64,000 bases of DNA from Rhynchospora pubera. Its lineage: Eukaryota > Streptophyta > Magnoliopsida > Poales > Cyperaceae. The stretch's first letter is position 1, and every line of letters starts with the position of its first letter. The stretch spans positions 1-64,000 of the forward strand of contig JAMFTS010000075.1 in assembly GCA_028095005.1 (NCBI GenBank), given 5' to 3'. The translations under genes were made by a program, and so were the position numbers. The notes under the pieces were generated by a model that was not told the DNA's origin, made no database searches, and was given only the letters and a program-made list of their open reading frames with translations. Shown here one piece after another: positions 1 to 11,300 of this stretch.

Positions 1-1047
1 CTTGTCGTTGTCGTCTAAAACAGGTTGTCATATGATATTAGCAAATTGTAACATTACTGTTGTGGATATGGAGAAATACATAGTCAAAACCCTGACTTTA
101 ATGATCTAATATGTTAACATAATACTGTTTTTTTTTGTGATGAAAACATAATAATGTTTAGATAACACTAACAAGTTGTGCTATTCCTTTATAGTTTTTA
201 TTTATTTATTTATTATTTTGTTGGTTTATAGTATGGTATGGGTGCTGGTACGGCATTCCATATATTGCATTCTGAAAAGTGCGTGAATTAGCTATTTCAA
301 ATATGCATTTTAGTATACACATTCTTTATTTTTCACCAAACTCGATTTCTACTGTGCTCAATTCCATATTCTCATGCATTAAAAAAAACTATATCCCCTA
401 TGTACTACATCAGATACTTTCTTTTCATTTTAATAATGAAAGAAATAATTTACATCATTGGACTTTTATTGTCCTCATGAATTTAGTTCATAATTAGATA
501 TGGAAATTGTTGATTTCAAAAAAATAATTATACTCTCTAAAATGGATTGAATGACAATAATAGATTAATTATAAAAAAATAAATAAGAGCGCTTCATATT
601 CTCTTCAACTACATAGAAATATTCATTATATATCTAACAAATGACTTATAAATAATTAAGAATCAGTTTTTCTTCTATTGCTTAAAAAAATAATAAAATA
701 ATATCATGTCCCGACTTACATCTAAGATACTTAAATGTGTTTGGATCGCTTTAATTTGAAAATAATATTACGTATAACTTGCCGAATTAAAAAATACCAT
801 TTCTAAATTGTTTAGATCAAGGTAATATCAGAGTGAGATACATAGAAAGTCTGGTCACAAAAGATGTTTATTAATTTTGTAATCAAAATGCTTCATTTGA
901 GATAAAAAAAATATATTTTGTTTAATAATTCTTTTTGCCGAAGTATATCGTTTGTTACTCATTTCATTTTTAATATCATTATCATTCCTTATAAGTTATT
1001 GATTTAATATCATTATCATTCCTTGTAAGTTATCGATTGAGGAAATA

Positions 1048-1086
<39 letters not shown>

Positions 1087-1480
1087 TTTAAATAAAAGTT
1101 TGCCCACATATTAGATGAGTGGAGTGTGAGTACTAGTTTGTTAAAAATGATTCAAACAACTCGAATTACTAGTTTGCCCACAATAAAGTTATCACTCCTG
1201 TTAACAATTTTAGAAATAACAAAATTAGTTCAAAATAAATAAATTTAGTTTTATTTTAAAACGACCCAAACGCATTTTTTGTATTCCCTAAATTAAAATT
1301 CTTTAGCCACTATCTACAGGCTATACAAATACAGCAATCAGGAAATGAACTTCTTAACGTGGAAGAAAAAACATGTTCCAATTTCAAGCAGCCCGAGTAA
1401 AATAGGACTACCACTCAGGCAGTGCCAGCTAGCAAATTCGGACTTCTTATCTTTGAATATACCCGGATAGAGAAATTGTT
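1..1480. other. AT-rich intergenic region, no gene seen
   Basis: Only short chance reading frames occur here, with no recognisable domain. The stretch is AT-rich and holds a short tandem duplication at about 973-1040 (repeating TAATATCATTATCATTCCTT) followed by a TAA microsatellite. It probably contains the distal promoter of the J-domain gene downstream. Confidence 0.6.
1045..1087. repeat. (TAA)n microsatellite
   Basis: About 13 uninterrupted TAA/AAT triplets, seen directly. Confidence 0.95.
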
Positions 1481-1547
1481 CGGATCCGTCTCTCTACAAT
1501 AAAGCAAATTTGATAATGCGCTTCGAATCCAACAGTTCCCACTACCT

Positions 1548-1585
<38 letters not shown>

Positions 1586-1586
1586 T
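1548..1586. repeat. (CT)n microsatellite in probable 5' leader region
   Basis: A CT dinucleotide run, followed at about 1633-1653 by a GATA run. It lies about 500 bp before the start codon of the J-domain gene. Pyrimidine-rich tracts of this sort are common in plant 5' UTRs and core promoters. A telo-box-like AAACCCTAA occurs at about 1753, a motif often found near start sites of housekeeping plant genes. The actual transcription start cannot be read from sequence alone. Confidence 0.8.
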
Positions 1587-2107
1587 GTCCCCTCGATATT
1601 GCGCACGCGAGCGCGGAGTCGGCGTTTGAAGCGGATAGATAGATAGATAGATAAGGCGGAGAGACGGCGACGGTCGATCTCCAATCGCTTTTAATTTCTC
1701 GATTCATCCGATAATAAAATCGGTACTTCTCTTTTCGACTTAGTTTATTCGAAACCCTAATTTGCCCCTTTTTATTTCCCCCCTTTATTAATCAGTTTGA
1801 AATTTGAAAAATTAGCTTGTGGGTTGTTCGATTGCTGTTCTAGTGGTCCTTATCTGGTCAATTTGTGGGTCGGTGTTTGATTCTTTGTTCCTGTTTTGGT
1901 AGTGGAGCTACGTTTGAGTTTGGGGTTTAGGGTCTTTCAAATTGAGTCGAATTTCTTCCTTTTTGTTTTTCTTTTGTTTCATAGTTTAATCCCTCTTTTG
2001 GTTTCTAATTCTGCTTTGATAGGTTGATTTGATAAAGCTACCGACTTTTGCTGACATGGCTGCTAGTATTACTTAATTTTGCATGCAATAAGAGGATTTT
2101 TTTGAAA

Positions 2108-2302
2108 ATGTCAAGGGGCAAATTCCAAAGTGAAACCCGTGGAAGATGCCAATCCAAGGATAATTTTGTGAATGTGGAGATAATTGATTTGGATGGTGGA
2201 GATGCTGATGTTGAGATTATTGATGCACCAGGGCCCTCTCATCAGGGCTCAAAATTTGGGAGAAAAGAAGCAACTAGTTCTCCCAATTGTGTAATTAGTA
2301 TA

Positions 2303-2334
<32 letters not shown>

Positions 2335-4531
2335 CGAGGATGACAGCAGTACTGATTCCCATGCAGAAACTTCTGGAAACCAGTATGGTTTTCCCAGAAA
2401 TAGGTACGGTCTAGATTCTACATCAGAATCTGAATCTCCGGCAGCTGGTACATCTGGATCAAAAGATAGTTCTGGAGTAGGGTTTTCAGATTCTGAGGAC
2501 TCTGATTGTGAGATTTTAGATGACTCTTCTGGGAGTATCCGCCAGGAGTGGGAGCGGGCACACTTGAGGAAGACGATGCCACCAGACAAAGGTGAATCTA
2601 CTCCTTGTGAGAATGTGAAGTGTCATACTAATAAGTCATTTGTAGATAGTTTTTATGATTGCTTCAGTGACTGTTCCAACTCAGGAAATAAATTCAGATC
2701 TCATGATAGTGCTGCCGCTTGTGGTGTGCCAAATGCCGAGTCAGGTAAAAATAAATCTAAGGAAAAGGTCTCAGCTGAACCTCAACCTTGGTATGAGAAA
2801 TTGTACGGAAGCTTTGTTCCTGGCACGCATCAGGAGGAAATTAGGGAGCGTGTTTATCCTTTTTGCTCTAACAAAACCTTTTCGGGTGTTAGACGCTGCT
2901 CTTCTACAAAAGGAAAGGGTTTTTCTTCTGATAATGTTGTTGGAGCTCCAGAGAAAATGGTGGTGGAAGAGGAGATCTCTAAGGAAGCAGATAATGGTGT
3001 TAGGTCTCCTAAGGTGGGGGAGGAAATTGCTGAAGAAGCAGGTAACGGTGCTAGGGCAACAGAAAAGATGAATGTAGACATGGAGAGTGTCAAAGAAGCT
3101 TGTTTGGACATTGAAAATCAGATGGATGATGAGGGGAAGGAGAACTGCGAGCCAAGTGGTGAGGTCGAATCTTCTCTCATGCGGAATGGTGATGTTACTG
3201 CTGTCACAAATAAGCATGGCAAGAAGATTGGAGAGGAGAGTGCTTTGGTCTGCTTCACTGAGGCTAACACTGAGCCTATGCATGATGCATGTTTTGTTGG
3301 AGAAAGAGAAAGGCACAAAGAGTCTGATGAGTACAGGCGTGCTGCTGAGGCAGAGTGGGCATCCAGACAAGAGCAGCTCCGCATTCAGGTTTGTTGAGTG
3401 CTAGACATACACAAGTGGTGGTATTCAAGATGACCTCTGACTCGACATGGCTTTAACAACTTACTGACACGAAACATGCATTTAGGGAATAATTCATAAT
3501 TAGACCGGACTTGTCTATAACAACTTCCAGACACAAATTTAAGATTTAAATTAACTATAAGAAAAGCAATTAAACTCTTATTAAATCAAAAGAAGACTTA
3601 TAAATTAACGACTCTTATATATTTTTCAGTTTAGTGGTATACATGTAATGCTAATAATGAAAGTAGTCTATATAATCAAAAAGCTTTATTATGTTAAAAT
3701 TTTTCTCTGTTAAAATTATAAATTAGTTTGATTAATATGTGAGAATATTGTGGTTCATGTAATCAGATTTATACAAGAAAACTGTTGTTGCTAAAAGAAT
3801 TGCTGTATGATTGGCTTTTCTTAGATCTTCACATGGCAAATAATTAATGATTGAATTTGTTAATTTATTATAATATTGTTCAAATGTTTTTTTAGTTCTT
3901 TTGCTACATTACAAGTACTTCAGTTTTTAATACTATTTGTCTGTGATGTCAGGCAGAAGAGGCACAGAGGTTGAAGAAGAGGAAGAAGGCAGAAGCCATG
4001 CGTGCACTTGACATGAAGAAGAGGCAAAAACAACGCCTGGAAGAGATACGTGAGAATCAGAAAAAGGTACTCTATAATCTGCTTCTTTCTCTCCTGAGGT
4101 ACATCCTATATTTGTCAATCAGAAAAGTGCACATGCTTCAATTATTCTACTGTTGCAGAATGAAGAAACTTTGAGCCTGAAGGAAGATCTTCGTGCTGAA
4201 GTGAGGAAGGAATTAGAAAAGATGGAGAAGAGGTACACTGACATGGCTTCCATTTTGCGGGGCTTAGGCATCCCTGTTGGAGGTGGCTTATTGCCCATGC
4301 CTGACCAGGTTTTTGGCTTTGTTTTACATCTATTGTTCTTACATATAATAAGTTGGCAAGCTACTAAATTGAGATCTTACTTGATGGCAGGTAAAATCAG
4401 CATACAAGAGAGCCCTGTTGAAATTCCACCCGGACAGAGTTAAGACAAGCGATGTGCATCAGCAAGTTAAGGCAGAAGAGACATTTAAGTTCATATCACG
4501 TTTGAAGGAGAAGCTCCTACCGGCTGCCTAG
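2108..4531 (+). CDS. Acidic protein with C-terminal J-domain (DnaJ-like), 4 exons
   Basis: The model is join(2108..3388, 3953..4066, 4159..4308, 4391..4531), giving 561 aa. All introns are GT-AG and lie between codons. The start chosen is the first ATG of the long open frame. A six-codon upstream ORF (ATG at 2056) lies 5' of it and would count only if that DNA is in the mRNA. The first about 430 residues are acidic, low-complexity and Ser/Asp-rich, with an Asp run coded by GAT repeats and several hydrophobic-acidic patches (VEIIDLD, VISIDDDD, CEILDD). Exons 2 and 3 code for a charged Lys/Arg/Glu-rich region likely to form a coiled coil. Exon 4 holds a J-domain core with helix II, the diagnostic HPD tripeptide in KFHPDRV, and helix III. 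J-domains stimulate Hsp70 ATPase. A C-terminal position recalls auxilin-type proteins, but helix I is not obvious. Nuclear or cytosolic location is inference. No frame damage was seen. Confidence 0.85.
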
Positions 4532-5360
4532 CTTCTGTTAATGATATACATATTATTAGATAGAAAACCATAGTCCTTTAGCTTTTCTATAGGAGGCCAG
4601 AAGAATTAGCACATTTGAGCTCTTTAACTTGAGATGTTTAAGCATAAATAACTTACTTTTATGGTTTTTTTTTTTTTTTTTTTTTGTAGTTGCGTTAACA
4701 ATATGAAATTGCGCCTTAGCTATGGTATTCATCATATATATCAGAATGATGTTTTGTAAGTATAAATTTTTAATATTTTCTATTAAGGCGCCTCGAATTG
4801 TGGAATTGTTTTTGTTTTTTATTACTATTGTGAAATTAATATTTCATATATCGGCCATCCTAACATTTACACTAAACAAAGATCATCTACTTTGATCATG
4901 CACGTTGCTTTATTCTTAACAAAGTGATTGGCAATTTGGCATTTATGTGTTCTTTTGCTTTTGTTGGAATGTGGTTCAAACTGTTTGCGTTATTGCGTCC
5001 CAAACTCCAAGTGTTGTTAGCCAAAATGAGCAATGATTTCTGATTTTCGAAGAATTTCGTCTATTGCATATATATATAATCATTACATGTAATCACTGTG
5101 ATTCTTAAATGAAAAGAGTAGGCATCAAACAATCAAGTGTTATTAATAATAAGTTGTAAACACAAACAAGGGAGAAGGGATGTACTTGATATAAGCACAA
5201 CCGCCGTTTTTAGCAGTAGCCTTACATAACTTAATTGTGGTAAAGGAAGAAAGGCCGTCAAGCAATTATAGCATACAACAAACTAGTATACGACTCGATA
5301 CTAGACCAAAAGCGAATGGATTATTGCTTGTGCAAAACAGTCTCATCTAGGCTTTAGAGT
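4532..5360. other. Tail-to-tail intergenic gap
   Basis: About 830 bp separates the stop codon of the J-domain gene (+) from that of the FUL-like gene (-). It must hold both 3' UTRs and polyadenylation sites. There is a T-run at about 4667-4686 but no recognisable coding content. Confidence 0.6.
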
Positions 5361-8300
5361 CTAGCCATTGAGATGGGGGTGGCGTACCATCCACGGAGGT
5401 AAGCGCACTCGAACTTGGGCCTGGGCTTGGGCTGCCCCTACCTCCCCGCCTGTTGTTGTGCTTTGGTAAGCGCTGCATTAAATTGAAAGAAACATTTTGC
5501 TTAATTCATGTTCTAAGAAATCTGATATTTTCCTTTTTAGTTTCATTACTAAAAAATAAAAGCTAAACTATTTTAATTTGAAATTGATTTCAGTTCAAAT
5601 TATATAAAGTGCAATGTCTATTTCAGTAAGTATTTCTGCAAACTACAATGAAGATGTATCGTGATTTTCCAATTGATAGCTGACGCAAATGATTTTGCCT
5701 GTAATGGAAAAATTCAGCGTGATTTGCCAATTTATAGCTGACACGCAAATGATTTGCCCGTAATGGAAAAATTATTTTCTTGTAATGAAGCTGTTAAGAA
5801 TTTTCGCTACAACATGCCCCACCTGCCAAATAAATAAATTCATAAACTAAATAAAATAAACAAAAAGTGATGTGAATCTGGTTAACTTACTGGTGTTTGA
5901 GAATTTGTTTTATTTAGAGCCTGTAACAACTCATATGATGACCTACATAATAAAGTTCTACAGAATCATTTGGTTCTTTCTTAAAAGAACTTCGAATCAC
6001 TTAATTGCATTAACTCACACATAATTTTTTATGGTGCAAAGAATTTGCTTTGCAGATATGTAAAATTAAGGTGGCAAACATAAGAATCTCAATTGGGATA
6101 TGTGTAGAAAAAGTACCTGATGTTCAAAGGAAGGTTGTCTCGTAGGAGAAAGCCAGGCGATGTGGAATTGCTCTGGTGTTGTTGGTGTTGAGGGAGAGGC
6201 TGCAACTGAGGCTGCTGCTGATGATGGTGCTGTTGTTGGTGCTGCTGTTGTTCCCAGTGCCCGTGATGTGTTAACATCTTTTGCTTATCTGCTAGCTGCA
6301 TCACATAACTTGACGCATTATTATCCACCTCTACATTTCTCTGTTTTTTTTTTTTTCCTAATTCCATTTTGTATCTTTATATACATTAATTCTGAAAGAA
6401 GTGAGAACGTACTTCGTTCTGCAGCATCTTGTTTTCTTCCTGCAATAATCTCTCCTGAAATTTAAACAATTTGTCAGCCAATTCATGTAGAAATTCACCT
6501 TTAAATAAAACTTTGCCCCAAAATTCACAATACACATACTGGCCTTGAAATTTCACTAATAAAAATCAAGTTGAAGAAATGATGTAAAATAATACCAGAG
6601 ACCACAACAGCACATTATAAATTGATTGAGAGAAGTTGATTTTCAGAGGGAATAAATCAAGAATAGTGAACCAACTCTCACAAACAACTGACATGATCCA
6701 CACACAAATGGTTCATGCACAGAATTGGACACTTGGTAGGGCAAGGAGAATCAATTCTTATTATAGGAGCACACCTTTTGCTGGAGCTCAGAAATTGATT
6801 CATTCATCAATTGGCCCTGCACAAAATAAAGTCAAATAGTCAGAAAATCATATGAAAACATTGAAAACTATTCAGCTAACTTCTTTGTACGATCATTGTA
6901 AAGAAGTATAGTTCCATTCGTGGTTGACAAGGTAAGTCAGAGGGAATGCTTAAGATCAAGATGTAAATTTTAAAACAAAATGACTAGTGCATAGTGGGAT
7001 TTAGTAGACTAATGAAAAACTATAACTGGGAAAATTACGATCACAGCAATACATTTAATAAGCTAAACCAAGTTGGAAATTCTGTACATTGCCCAAAAAT
7101 GCAAAATATGACAAAAATTATTTTTTAAATAATTGATAGCAGCTATCAAGTTTGGTACAAAATATAGCACAATTAAGACGTAATGTTATTAAATCCAATA
7201 GAACTTTGCCCAGTAAAATCACTTATTTGTGATACTTTTTCATTCTTATGAAATCAACAATTTGTATGTGGGGGCAACATTGAAGCTGGAAAACCATTTT
7301 TGGATGAACCATTTCTTTTGAGAGGAAACTATTGCACCTCAACTAAATTTTGTTTGATTTTGCTCTAACTTGGCAACACCAACTAAATTAGTTGGACAAT
7401 TGTGTGCATGTTCTTTCCAAATTTATTTTCTAAATACCTTTCTAGATCGAATATTCTTCAATGAGACCTCCAGTTGCGTCTCCAGCTGCTGGAGTTCTTT
7501 AACACTCAGTGCATTGAGCTCTTCTCCCATTAGGTGCCTGAAATATATGCACAAAATTGAGCCAATGTGCCAATGAGCCCTTATTTCTGCACCACGCGGT
7601 GAATAAATGTCGCAAAACTATTAAATACCTTTGGCATTTTTGTATCGCATCTACCTTGGCCTTAAGTTTCCTGTATTCATGGCACCAATTAGCCTACACA
7701 GCAAACAGCACTGCATTAAACTTGTTACTCGTAATTACTTTTGTGAAATGTCAGCCATTTGTGATGTGTCCCTTAATTTTTGTTTTTCATGTCTAAACCT
7801 CTAGAACAGCCTTTTTTGATCCAAGTGGATTTCAATTTGCCTTTCGGCCTCAACTATAGTTCTATCTATGTAAGAGGCAAATATCTAAGCCAAATCTACT
7901 ATGGAATCAATTAGTCATCATGGCATGTTTTAACAAAAAGATGGCTCAGAGAAGACGATAATCTTAACTAGAATTCCTTATATTCTAACTGAAGCATCGA
8001 TGTGGGGCTATATTCATGTTAAGTGGCATATATGTAGGGAGAAAATAGAAGTCACAAACAAAAGGAGAACAGGAAAATTAATTACAACTTTGGAAAAAAT
8101 GTAGCATTAGTTATGTATTTTAGGCACTTTGCATTATGACAACAACTCGAACAGAGAGATGTGTTCTTCAGACCTTCACTCATGTTGACTTACGCAATTT
8201 TGAATTATAAATTATCTTCGAGTTGATGTGTAGTGGACAAAAAAAAAATGAAAAGCTGATTTTGTCATAATGTTAATAATGTCATGCCATGTAAGGGCGA

Positions 8301-11300
8301 ATAATAGCGAAAGTTAGAGGGTTAAAAATGATTCGCTGCATAGGTAGATTTTCTTTTGTTGGTTTCTGACAATAAATAAATAAATTAACTTCTACAACTA
8401 GATTATTTTCCCTATTAAGATCAATTCCTCTAGCTTCATTACATTACACTCCCTGACATTTGATCCTTCTAGTATTTATTCTTGTTAGCTTGAGCATCTC
8501 TCTCCATGAAAATTGTAACATTTAACAGAAAACATAAAATTGTAACAACCAAAATCAGTTTTGTAATTTCATAAAGATAATTTTTATTTTCGATTAGAAT
8601 ATGGTAAGTTGGTAACTATACTAGTCCATGGTCCTATGTAATTTTATTTTTTCAAGAACAAAGTAGAGCTTAGAAAAAGGGGTATTTAATTCGTACCTGA
8701 GGATCTTGTTCTGCTGAAACTAGTACCTTCTCAGCATAAGAGCACTGCTCATAGCGATCCAGTATTTTCTCCATGCTGTTTCAGATCAATGAATAAACCC
8801 TCATGACCACTTCTATTATCAACATAATAAAATTGGATGATAAAAATGTTAATGTTAATCTTTGCATTGAATCAATGCTTGCAGCCAGTTTTATTTTGGT
8901 TTCTCTCCAAAGAGATTCTTCTTTTAACTCTTATTAAATGTGCTTACAGAAACACCACATCCCACATATCATATATACTGACAAAACATTTGGATAGGAG
9001 AACACATTTAGGAAACCAAGATATATTCATTACTAGTTGCCGCATTAGCAGTCAGATAAAAGAGTCACAGCGCAACAGAAGATTCCTTAATATTGTGGTT
9101 AGTTTATATTAAAACAAGTATGTGATTGATCCACAACAATTGAATTTTTTTGGTGCAACAAAAATAAATCTGGGAAAATCGCTCCAAAAGCTGCAGATTA
9201 CAATGGAACAAGTACAAAAAAGATGTACATGTGGAGATGGCTACTGAATTCATGAGTACATGTGGAAATTAAAGTATTATGACAGAGAAGCCAATTATAA
9301 GATACACCTCCTTTGATAGTGAGCCAACTTACATGTACATTTTTGCCTCATCAAGCCTTGTTCCTATTATGAGCTTTTCAAGCTTAGTTTACTAATGTTT
9401 CATCAAAAGACGTACATGTGGAGATGGCTGCTGAATTCATAAATACACATTGAATTTCAACAGTATGGTAGATGAAAATATAGTTTCTGAAGACGTTCAG
9501 CTACTAATTAATGTTACATTGTTGTTACCTCATTACTTGTATATTTTGGTTTCAAGTTAACTTTTTTACTTGTCTCCTTCCTGTCTAATTTTTAAATTCT
9601 TAGTACAAAAATTCTAAAACTGTCTTATAGATTCAAATTAGTAGTTCGTCAACCTACAACATGAACACTTTTATTAAACGAAGTTGATGGGCGTACCAGA
9701 TAAATTGTATGGAGTGCTTTTATATTATGGTAAAACATGTCACTATGTCAGTCTGCTTGATTTATTTAACATAGTAAATATATATCTATCTCAAGACATT
9801 GTTTCTGAGACTGTATTTCTAATTACAACATATGGTAGAATAGCATTCCTACAATTTATACTCTTCCATTTTAAATTTCTGATGATTCATTTAATCGAGA
9901 TAAATTTTACTGCTGACTAATTTTACTTTGTTGGAAAAATCTTAATCTGCAAAACCTTTGCTATCAAGGCTCCGGCTAGGATATGGCATTATACATGCCA
10001 CTGAAAGTCCAGGGACTTCTTATTTGATGGCACAATACTTGTTTGGAATGACACGGCTCCTGTAAGGGCCTCGTGTTAGTAGTCATCTAGCGACTTATCA
10101 CTACATGTGATGAGTACATCTGTCCTGCAGAACTTGGATACCATTTGAATCATCAACATTGATGAAGTTTATTAATGTGATGAAATGCAATGACAATGCT
10201 GTAATTTGACATTATAACAATATTGCTTAAGCAAAAGATTTTCCTAAATCAAAAGACAAAATGTGCCTTATTGAAACATTACAAGCTACATGACATACGA
10301 CTTTCACCATACTTGTTAAGTGAAAGATATGTGCCACCATACTGGCTAAGTGGCAGATTCTACCTATTACTTGTAAAGTACCTCTGATTCAGTAATTTGC
10401 ATTCCTATTTAATTTTATAACATAAGTTATTGATTAATTAATTTTTAGGTAGCAGTGAAAAGCCTAGATATAATGCTGTGGATATTTAGGTAATTTGAAG
10501 ACTTTTTCAAAGCAATAAGCAATCAATAATTAAAAGTACCAGCAAATTTTCTGTAAGTTAACTTAGTACCCGATTTGTAAATTTACTTTAACTACCTTTT
10601 GTTTAAATACCTGACTATTGTTGCAAAGTGCAAACACTACTTAATTAATATAGGTGTTCCAAATGTAAGATATAAGTTGTTTGGGAAAAAAAGCTTAGTT
10701 GTTGTTGTAAATGTAAGATAAAAGTTTAAGAAGGGTGGTCATTTTTTTTTTTGAAAAAGCAGCTCAATGTTCTTTTGCTGCTGAAATATCATAGACAATC
10801 TAATTTCCAATAGTGATGATCAAAGAATTATCATACTTAAGTTGTTTTCATTCCTCAATAGTTAATAGGTATCCGTAAAGTGTGTATAAGTTTTTGTAAC
10901 AAATTTCTTTTGATCATTTTTATTTTTAATTATAACAATAAATTTCTTAGCTATGTTACAAACGGAAATCACAACAATAACAAGCTCAATGAGAATTTTA
11001 CTAATGTTCTTAGTTTACCAAATAGCTACAAAATGACAGTACAAAAATGTTTTGATATAGTGAGCGGTCTAGTCTAATTCTTTCCCATTAAAAGAAAAGA
11101 AAAAGATTTTGTAATGATTAATTTCATATGTATTTTGTGAGATTTTGGATGAGAAAGCAACTTAACTAATAGACCACCACCACTAGGAAAGTGCATATTA
11201 TTTATTTTCTTAAAAGAAAAGGAAAACTACAGCTATTGCTAAAGCAATTTTTCAGTGCAATATTTTTAAGAGTACATTATTATTGAAACAGTAGATAGTA

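Noticed and set aside
2242..2589. Minus-strand poly-Ser reading frame
   Set aside because: It is the antisense of the Asp/GAT repeat in exon 1 of the J-domain gene; codon repeats explain it.
5361..5472. Reading FUL exon 8 in the frame starting RLPKHNNRRGG
   Set aside because: Exon 7 ends with two bases of a codon, so the other frame applies, and only that frame gives the conserved LPPWM ending.
6160..7796. Plus-strand frames opposite the FUL-like gene
   Set aside because: They overlap exons and introns of a well-supported minus-strand MADS gene and show no domain of their own; the Ala-rich one mirrors the CAG repeats.
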